Assembly (NCBI GenBank): GCA_001724265.1
Contig: MEDY01000256.1
Location: 1 to 64,000 of the forward strand
Source: Rhizaria sp. SCN 62-66
Lineage: Eukaryota > Rhizaria, unplaced
Length of the DNA: 64,000 nucleotides
Direction: 5' to 3'
Below the pieces are notes generated by a model that searched no databases, had not been told where the DNA came from, and saw only the letters and a list, made by a program, of their open reading frames with translations. The position numbers and the translations under genes were made by a program. Each line of letters opens with the position of its first letter. The stretch's first letter is position 1. Shown in pieces: positions 52,145 to 61,200 of this stretch.

Positions 52145-54732
52145 ATGTCGCAGCCACAGCCGCACTGGCCATCGTCAGGCCCCAATCAACCACCTTCTGG
52201 TCCCTCTTACCCACGAAACTCTGCTCCGATGCCAAGCACTGGCGACAACACTATGCCTAGCTACCCTACTGGTCCTGGCTATGACCAGTTTGCCAATTTC
52301 GGAGCCCCGGCATCGGTGCCCTTCGGCACTCCGAACGCCAACTCTAGCGCTGCCTCTGCCTCCGCTGGTCCCATTGGCCCCGGCGGCTCCGGCTACGGCG
52401 GCTACTACGGCGGCAGCGACGGCGGCTATTCGATGAACGGGCCTCAGTTTCCGTACCCATCACAGTCGCAGTTCAACCCCGCTAACCACGCTGGAGGCAC
52501 CTTCAGCAACAACATGACCAACAACATGGGCATGGGAAGCAACACGCTGCCCCCCGGCGGTGCCGCGAGCGGTGCCGGCTACGGCTACCCGACTCCCTAC
52601 TCTGCGCCGCTGACGGGCTACAGCTATGGCGCCGGCGGGCCCGAGAGCAGTGCCGTGTATGCCGACAACTCGGCTGGCGGCGTGGACGCCAGCAGCAGCA
52701 CCGCGGGCGCCGGCGGGTACGTCGACTTCAGCTACAACGGCGGCATGGGCCTGGGCCTGGGCGCGGGCGGCGACGCCGGCGACGCGGGCGGCTTCTATGG
52801 CGACACCCGCAGCGTTAACATCGACGGCGGCATGGGCCCGCCCGGCTCCTACAGCCAGCCTGGTTACGGAGGGGGCCAGTCGGGGTACCAGTCGGGCTAC
52901 CAGTCAGGCTACTACGGCGGACAGACTGGCTACGGCGCACAGCCCGGGTATGGTTTTCCTATGCCGCCCAGCGCACACTCCACGCAAGCCGACCAGCAGT
53001 ACCCACAACAGCAGCAGGCAGGCGGCGTCGGCCACAGCCAGAGCCAGAGCCAGAGCCAGGGTCAGGGCCAGGGCCATGAGGGCAGTCAGGGTTTCCCCTA
53101 CCCCGCAGGCTCGCTCGCGGGCTCCGGCGCCAGCTTTGACTCGAGCGCCGGCTCATTCCCCCCGTACTCGGGTCCCGACCGGCAGCAGGCGCAGCAGGCG
53201 CAGCAGAGCTTCGGCTACGGCGGCTACCACGGCTACCCCAGCCCCGACCAGCTTCAGTTCCAGCAGCAGCAGCAGCAGCAGGGGCCGCAGCAGCAGGGCG
53301 GGTACCAAACCTTCCCCGGCCCTGGCTTTGGCCCCGGCGCGGGCCCCGGGCCCGGCTACGGCGGGGGCTACGGCTTTCCCGCCGGCAGCGGCCCTAGCGG
53401 CCCGTCCATGGGCATGGACATGGGCATGGGCGGCCCCGGCTACGGCCCCAGCGGTGAATACGGCGGCTACGGCAGTGGCGGCGGCGGCTACGGCGGCGGC
53501 GGCTACGGCGGCGGCGAGGGGATGCCGCAGCTGGACGCGGGCTACGGGGGGTACGTGTACGACGGCGACGGCGACGGTGACGACGACGACGACGATGACG
53601 ACTTCGGCGTCGCGCGCGGCCTCAGCGAATACCAGCTCATGCTCATTGCCGCCGAGCAGGCCGAGGCGCTTGCCACCTCCGTCGCTGCCGCCGCCGCCGC
53701 CGCCGCGGCAGAAGGGCGCGCCGACGCCGAGGCCGCACGCGCCGCCGCGGCCGAGGCCAAGGCGGCGGCCGAGAAGCTGGCGGCGCTGGAGAAGCAGCGC
53801 GGGCGGCGCCAGGCCGTGTTGATTGAGGAGGACCTCGCGGCCGGACTGGGGCGGACGCCCATGGCGCCCGTGCTGCGCATCGACCTCTCGAGCAGGGCGC
53901 CGCGCGAGGTGTTAGGTACGACGCGAGAATGCGCAAGGTTTTATCAATCTAATGTCTACTTTGCATTGTTGAGTGTTATATTTTTGATATGATATATCGT
54001 TTCGATTCTTGATATGAATATTTTTCATTCTCATCATTTTTTTTTATTCTCTTGATTCTTCTTGTTTCTATCTTTTCAGCCGCGCTGGAGCGCGAGTGCA
54101 CGTCGCTAAAGCGTCTGCAGCACCTGTACGCATCTGAGCGCGGGACGCTGGTGCGTGAGGAGGCCGTGCTGCTGCACATGCTGCAGCTGACGGACCCCGC
54201 GGGCAACCATGTCGCGGCCGTCTCGGCGCAGGTCGCCGCCGCCGCCGCAGTCCGTGCGCGCGCGCGGGAGACCCGCGCAGCTGCCTTCGAGCGCGAGGGC
54301 GCAGCGCTGTCGTACTTCAACCCGGCCTACGCGTCGCCGCTGGCCGGCGAGGGTGAGGCCGAGGCCGCGGCGCTGGCCGCGGCGGCCGTGGCTGAGGCGC
54401 CCGACGGGAAGCACTCGCTCGAGAGCGCGCTCGCGGCGAGGGCTATGGACCTGGCTGCCGCAGGCGCTGACGACGGGGCAGCGGCGGCCGCACCACAGGG
54501 GCACTATCAGCCGTACCAGCAGTATCCACAGGGACAGGGCGGCCAGTCTCAAGGACAGCAGCAACAGCAGCAGGGGCAGGGTGCGAGCGAGCCGAGCCAG
54601 GGCGCGGGCGGGTTCGCAAGCATCGGAGACCTGCTGCGCGCGTCGCAGTACGGCCAGCGCGGCGGCGGCGGTGGGAACTTCAACAACAACGGTGGCAACA
54701 ACAATGACAATCATCATGATGACGTGCAGTGA
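52145..54732 (+). CDS. Prion-like Gly/Tyr/Gln-rich protein with C-terminal coiled coil
   Basis: Exons 52145-53915 and 54080-54732 (donor GTACGA, acceptor TTTCAG, phase 1) give 807 aa. Residues 1-470 are low-complexity G, Y, S, P, Q with GYGG and QSGYQSGY motifs, like the FUS/EWS prion-like domains that phase-separate. A DDDDDDD acidic patch near residue 480 leads into a helical region (SEYQLMLIAAEQAEALA, EKLAALEKQRGRRQAVLIEED) and, across the intron, ALERECTSLKRLQHLYASERGTLVREE, a likely coiled coil. The tail returns to Q/G/N repeats. No RNA-recognition motif or zinc finger is present, unlike FUS. It may be a condensate scaffold in RNA metabolism, which is inference only. No family is recognised. 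Confidence 0.82.
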
Positions 54733-55286
54733 TAAGACCGCTGTGTCCCGTCATGTTGACAACAAACATATTATTTGCAGAATCCGTTGGGCCAATCAAA
54801 CATCACCTTGACTCCACATACAACGACAAACAATTCGGTGTTTACTTTATTTGATCTGAGTGCTTATTGCAAAGCAACAACAATCATGACAATTTATGTC
54901 ATAGTTTCATGAGCGTCTCAGCGACGAGCGCGGCGGCCGACTCGACCTGCATCGCGTGTTCCGCCTCGCCCGGCGCGGGCGACGTTAACTAGTAGAAGGA
55001 AAAACAATTGTTGCTGTATGATAGGTTGATTATTTTTTCACTTACATGTATATTTTCTGTGGGGCGATCGCGATTCAACACATGTCGCTCAATTCAAGTT
55101 ATATTCACTGTACAATCCGACATGCACTCACACTTATACTACGCCTCACTTACACATTTTCATCATATGACAACATCAGAGCGCTATCGAAACACACACA
55201 AGCTACCGAGTGAACCTCAAGTACAGCTGTGCTTTTGTTCGACCACGCTTGCAATTGTTACTGGATGTCATGAGTTTGAAGCAAGT
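54733..55286. other. Intergenic region with one exon-like block
   Basis: AT-rich except for a GC-rich block at 54899-54988. On the minus strand that block starts right after CTACTAG (an acceptor) and reads 29 codons to TGA (see separate entry and finding). GTAAGTG donor-like sequences occur on the minus strand near 55046 and 55154. No other feature. Confidence 0.5.
54899..54988 (-). other. Candidate orphan terminal exon
   Basis: The 90-nt block encodes LTSPAPGEAEHAMQVESAAA then LVAETLMKL and a stop, with coding-like composition and an upstream TTCTACTAG acceptor, but no matching donor or upstream exon was found. It could be an alternative last exon of the giant coiled-coil gene at 55287, or a remnant. 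Confidence 0.3.
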
Positions 55287-58200
55287 TTAGCGGGTGCCGA
55301 TGTCGTCAAAGCCGACGTATCCATCGTCGTAGTCGCCCCCCTCGTACACCCCGTCCCCGTTGAGGCCCCCGAGGCCGTAGCCCATGCCCAGCGTCGACTG
55401 GCCAAGGCCGGCAGAGGTGTGGCCGTGGCCGTGAGCGCTGGACGAGTGACCGTGAGCAGAGGGCGCAAACCCGCCGAGACCAAGGCCAAAGCCAGCAGTA
55501 CTGGTGGCATCAGACGCGGCAGTGTTCGCGCTCGACTTCGCGCTCTTCAGAAAGGACTTGCGAGCGTGCACGCCGGTGTCCACGTTGGCCTCATCGTCAG
55601 CAACATGAGTGTTGTTACTGTGCGTGCTCGCGTGCACGGTGGCGTTGTTGTTGGCAAGAGAACCGGCCTCGGTGACCGCGGTCAGGTCAAGGTCGTCATC
55701 GAACTCCTTGTGAGCGTTGCCGCGGCTGTTCGTGTTCGTCTGCTTATGCGTGTTGGCAATGTTGTAATCAGCCTGTGACATGATCGTGTCGTCCATCATC
55801 GCACCACTGTCCGCACCGTGTGCCCTGTCGTGGTCCTCATGCTCGGCGCCGTTCGCGCCCTCGGCGCCTTCGACGCCCTCGTCGGCGACGGCGGCGATGG
55901 CCCGCTTGGCGAGCCGGCGGAGCTTGCGCGCCTCGCGCATCACGCTCTGGACCAGCTCCGTGCGCTCCTGCTCGGCGCGCAGCAGCTGCTCAACGAGGAT
56001 TTTGCGCTCGCGCAGCCGCATCTCGAGCTCGCTCTTGACCGCGAGCAGCAGCTGGCCCTCGCTCGTCTCCCACCGCTCCGCCACGCCCACACGCGCCACC
56101 ATAGAGCCGTCCTCCTCAGCCAGCTCCATCACGGCGTCCAGCCGCGCCAGCACCGCGCAGTGCAGCAGGTCCTCGGCCGCGCGCGCCTCCAGGCTCGCCG
56201 CCGTCTCAGTCGCCACGACCGCGACGGGGCGCACGTTGTCGACGTCAACGTCGCCGTCGCCGTCCCCGGCGCCGTCGCCGCGGCGGCCAGTCGAACTAAA
56301 CGTCGCCGTCGCAGCGGCGGCGGCCGCGGGCGCCAGCGTCGTCGCCGCGGCCACAAACGTCGCTGGCGGAAGCTTCGCCGCGAGCGCGAGTGCGAGGTCG
56401 CGGCGGCCGGCGACAGCGCCGCGCAGCCGCGAGACAGCGGCCTCCGCCGCGGCCGCGCGCGCCTCAGCGGCCACTTTGGCCTTGGCGTGCGCCGCCGCGG
56501 CGCGCTTTGCGTCGTCAGCAACCTCGGCGGCGTGCGCGGCCTCGGCGCGAGCCGTGGCGGCGTCGGCCGAGAGCGCCTGCTCGCGCTGCAGCAGTCGGCG
56601 GCCGGCCTCGGCCTCGGTCGCCGCCATCGCGTCGCCGTGGTCCGCCTCAGCGCGCTCCAGCGCGGCACGGGCCTCGGCAGCCGCCTCCCCGGCCGCGGCG
56701 AGGCGCTCAGTGACGGCGGCCAGCTCGACCGCGTGCGCAGCCCGGACTGCGGCGAGTTCCTCGTTCTTAGCCTCGGCCAGCGACGACTCGAGCGTGAGCG
56801 CCTGGGCGCGCGCCTCAGCCTCGGCCAGCTGCAGCCGCTGCTGCGCCTCCGCCGCGGCCTGCTCGGCCTCGGCCAGCCGCGTCTCGAGCGCGGCGGCGTG
56901 GGCGCGCGCGTCGGCCAGCTCGGCGCGGTCGAGCGCGCGCGTAGCCTCGACCTCGGCGCCTACGCCCGCCACGCGCGCGTCGGCCGCGGCGCGCGCGGCC
57001 TCGGCTTCGGCCAGCAGCTCGATTTCGCGCGCGCGGGCCTCGGCGCGGAAGCCCTCGAGCGCAACGGCCAGCTCACGCGCCCGCGCGTGGCCCTCCTCGG
57101 CGGCGGCGGACGCGGCGCCCGCGGCGGCGGCGCGCGCGGCGGCGAGCTCGGTCGAGTGTGCCACCGCGGCGGCCTCAGCGGCCTCAGTAGCGGCACCGGC
57201 CGCTGCAAGGGCGGTGGCGCGCTCGGTCTCGGCCGCCGCACGCGCAGCGCGGGCCTCAGCCGCCTGCTCAGCGGCAGTGGCGGTTGCGGCAGCGGACTCG
57301 GCGACGCTGGCTTCGGCGGCAGCAGCGCGCTCCTCGGCGGCCGCAGCCGCAGCATCGGCGGCGTCAGCGCGCGCCTCGGCAGCACTGACCTGCGCGAGTG
57401 CGGCGGCCAGAGCCTGTGCGGACTCGTCTCCACCGGCAGCAGCGGCCTCGGCGGCGGCGGTCGCGGCGGCGCGCGCCTCGTCGGCGGCAGCCTCTGCCGT
57501 CGCCTTTGCAGCCTCGGCCTCAGCCTGAGCGGTCTCAGCCACCGTCTTGGCGATAGTTGCCTCGGCAGCGGCGACCTCAGCGGCAGCCGCGCGAGACTCC
57601 GCAGCATGAGCCTTCGCGGCAGCCTCAGCGGCAGCCTCGTTCGCAGTGGCAGCCGCAGCCTCAACCTCAGCGCGCGCCGCGTCGGCGTCGACCCGGGCGG
57701 TCTCCGCGGCGGCCAACGCCTCGTTGCCGGCCACGAGCGCCTCCTCGGCCACACTGCGCGCTCTCTCGGCCGCAGAAGCCTTGGCCTCCGCAGCAGCAAG
57801 CGCGCTCGTAGCGGCCGCGAGCGCGCTCTGTGCCTCGGCCACCTCGGCCTGCGTGGCCGCGAGCGTCGCCTGCGCCTCGGCGAGGCCGCTCTCGGCGGCG
57901 GCACGCGCGGTCTCCTCGGCGTCGAAGCGCGCCATGAGCTCCTGCAGCTGCCCGCGGTAACGCTCCGTCTTGCCCGCCGCCTTAGCCGCTGCGGCCTCGG
58001 CGGCGGCCAGTGAGGCCTCCGCGGTCGCCAGCGAGGCCTCCAGCGCAGTCACCGCGGCCGACTGCTCCGCGCCAGTGGTCTCGGCCGTCGCAGCGGCGGC
58101 TGTGACGGCGGCGCGCGCCTCGGCCTGCGCAGTGGCCAGGGCGGCCTGAGCACGCTCGGCCTCAGCCTTGGCCTCCATAGCCTCGGCCTTGGCAGCGTCA

Positions 58201-61200
58201 GCATCGGCCTTGGCAGCGTCAGCCTCGGCCTTGGCAGCCTCAGCATCAGCCTGAACAGCCGCGATTCCGGCCTTAGCAGATTCCGCCACAGCCTTCGCAG
58301 CGTCAGCCTCGGCCTTCGCTGACTCAGCAACAACCTTGGCGTCCTCTGCGTCGCTCTCGGCCTCCGCCAGCCTGACCTCGCTCGCAGCCACCGCGGCCTC
58401 GGCCTCGGCGCGCGCCGTCGTCGCCGCAGCGGCCGCGGCCTCGGCGGCCTCAGCGCGCGCAACGGCGGCCGCGGCGCGGTCCTCGGCGGCGACTACACTC
58501 GCTGCCGCAGTGGTCGCGGCCGCGGCGTCCCCGTCGGCGGCGGCCACGGCGGCGGCCAACGCGGCGGCGTGTGCCTGCTCGGCCGCGGCAGCGGCGGAGT
58601 GCGCGCTCTGGAGCCCGTTGCGGGCGAGCTCGAGCTCGGCGCGGACGCCCGTCAGCTCGGTCTGCGCACCGCTGAGCTCAGTCTTGACGCCATCGAGCTC
58701 TGCCTTGACGCCGCTGAGCTCCTCATGAGTGCCCGAGAGCTGAGTCTTGACGCCGTCACGTTCAGCCTTTACACCGTCAAGCTCGGTCTTGACACCGGCG
58801 AGCTCAGCGAGTGCACCATCGCGATCGGCAAACGCGCCATCCCGCTCCGCGACGACACCGTCGCGCTCCGCCAGCGCGCCGTCCCGCTCTTTGTGCGCAC
58901 CGGCGAGCCCAGTGTGCGCACCGTCGAGCTCAAGTCGCACCGCGGACAGCTCGGCGCGCACCGTTAACAGATCGGCGCTGACCATAGAGAGGTTGGCGCG
59001 GGCAGTGGAGAGCTCAGTGCGCGTGGAGGCGAGCTCCTCCTGGGCCACGACGAGCTCAGCCAGTGTGGCGCTACTGTTATCGATCGTCGCGGCTGCGAGC
59101 TGCGCCTTGAGGGCGTCGGCCTCGGACTTAGCAGCCTCAGCGTCAATCTTGAATGCAGCGGCCTCAGTCTTCACGCGAGCAAGCTCGCTGTTCGCCGTCT
59201 CGACCTCATCCTTGGCAGCCTCGGCGTCGCGCAAGGCCGCTTCGGCCTTGCTCACAGCGGCCTCAGCCTTGTTCTCAGCAGCCTCAGCCTTGCGGTTCGC
59301 GGCCTCAGCCTCGTCCTTGGCGAACTCGGCGTCCTTGAGCGCCGTCTCGAGCGCGTCGTGCACCGAGTCGGCGGCGTCCCGGGCCGCGGCGACGCTCTTG
59401 GCGCGCTCCTCGGCGAGCTGGCCCTCGAGCTCGGCCACGGTGCGCCCGATCGCGCGCACGCTCTGCCGCACGTCGCCGCCGTCCCCGTCCAGCGACGGCG
59501 TCGTCGGTAGCGACACCGGTGCGACCACAGCGCCTGCACCAGGGCGGGCCGCGGCTGCGGTGGCGGCTGCAGCGGCCGTGGCGGCCTCGGCGGCGGCGGC
59601 GGCGACCTCAGCGCGCGTCTCGGCGTCGGCAGCGCGTGTGGCGGCGGCGCTGAGCTCGTTGCGCAGCGCAGCCTTGTCGGCGCGGTGGCGCTCGCACTCG
59701 GTCCGCAGCCGCGACAGGGCCTCGGCGTCGTCATGCTTCGCCGCGTCGGCAGACTCGCGCAGGGCCGCGAGCTCGGTCTTAAGGCGCGCGACCTCGCCGC
59801 TGGTGCTGGCGCTGCTGTCACTGCGCTGCAGCTGCATCTGCTGCATTTGCTGCATCTGCTGCTGCTGCGCGACGACAGTGGCCTGCGTGGTGACGGCGAG
59901 CGCGTTGGCGGCCGTGGCAGCCTCCTCGAGCTTGGCGTTGCGCGTCTGCAGGTCATCCACCAGCCCCTTGGCCTGTGACAGTGCGGCGCGGAACTTGGCC
60001 TCCTGCGTCTCCAGCGCCGCCACACGCGCGCGCAGCGCCTCGGTCGCTTCGTTACTGGTCGCATTGTCGTTGCCGTTGCCGTTCATGAGGAGCGAGCTGA
60101 GCCCGGCGCTGGCGCTGGCCTCGGTGCCGCTCTGCCGCTCGCGGTCCTCGAGCGCCAGCTCGCGCCGCTCCAGCTCGGCCTCGATGCGCCGGATGCGCGC
60201 GCGCTCCTGCTCACGCTCGCGCTGCTGCCGCGCCGCCGCGTCCGCCGCGGGCCCCGCCGCCTGCTGCCGCAACGTGTCAGCCTCGGCGAGCGCGTCGGCG
60301 ACCTCGAGCTGCATCGCACACACGAGCTCCTCGCGCGCGCTGAGCGAGTCGCGCAACTCCAGCACCAGTTCCTGCAGCCCCTGCGCGTCGCGCCGGGCCG
60401 CCACGCGCTCACGCCGCAGCCGCCGCACGCGCTGCGCCGCGCGCACCAGCATCGCGTCGGGGCCGCCGCCGTCCGAGTTGCTGCGGGGGCCGAGAGACGG
60501 TGACGCTGATGAGGATGAAGTTGAGGATTTGGCGTGCGATGTGACCACAAGCGCGAGAAGCGCGGCGTCGAGCGCGGCGGCCTCGTCGTCGTCGTCCTCG
60601 TCGCGGCCCTCCTCCGCCGCCGCGGCCGCCGCGGCTTCGGCCTCGGACCCGGCTGAGGGCGCCAGCAGCCTGTGGCGCGCCGCGGCGACTGCGGCCAGCT
60701 GCGCGGCGACGGTGCTGCGGAGACGGGCCACAGTGGACACGGCCGAGGGGGCCGCAAACTGGCCGCGCGCCTCCGACTCGCCTTTGTCGTCCTTCGAGGC
60801 GCCGCCCGCGGGCTTCTGAGAGCTGCTGCTAGTGCTCGAGCCGAGGCCGGAGGCGGAGACGGAGCTGGAGCTCGAGGCGGCAGTGAACGAGAGCCGGCGA
60901 GTCGTCTGGTCACCCTTGCTGCCGTTCGCCGCATTGCCACCGCGCGCGGGCGGGAGCGCGGCGTTGGCGTTGCTCTCACCGCTGCTGTTCACGGGCGTCG
61001 CTGCCGTTGCCGTTGCTACGGAGCGAAAGCCCCAGCCTGAGAAGCTGAGCACCGAGGTGACCGACTCGATTGCGGCGGAGGCGCGCGCCAGCGCCCACGG
61101 CGTGCTCACACTGGTGCTGGCGCCGGAGCCGGAGCTCGCGCCCTCGGCGGCGGCAGCAGAGGGGCCGTCGTGGCCCCCGGCTGCGCTGTGGGCCGAGGGC

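Noticed and set aside
54909-54992. 27-codon plus-strand frame MSVSATSAAADS
   Set aside because: The minus-strand reading has a splice acceptor and more gene-like composition; the plus frame is very short.
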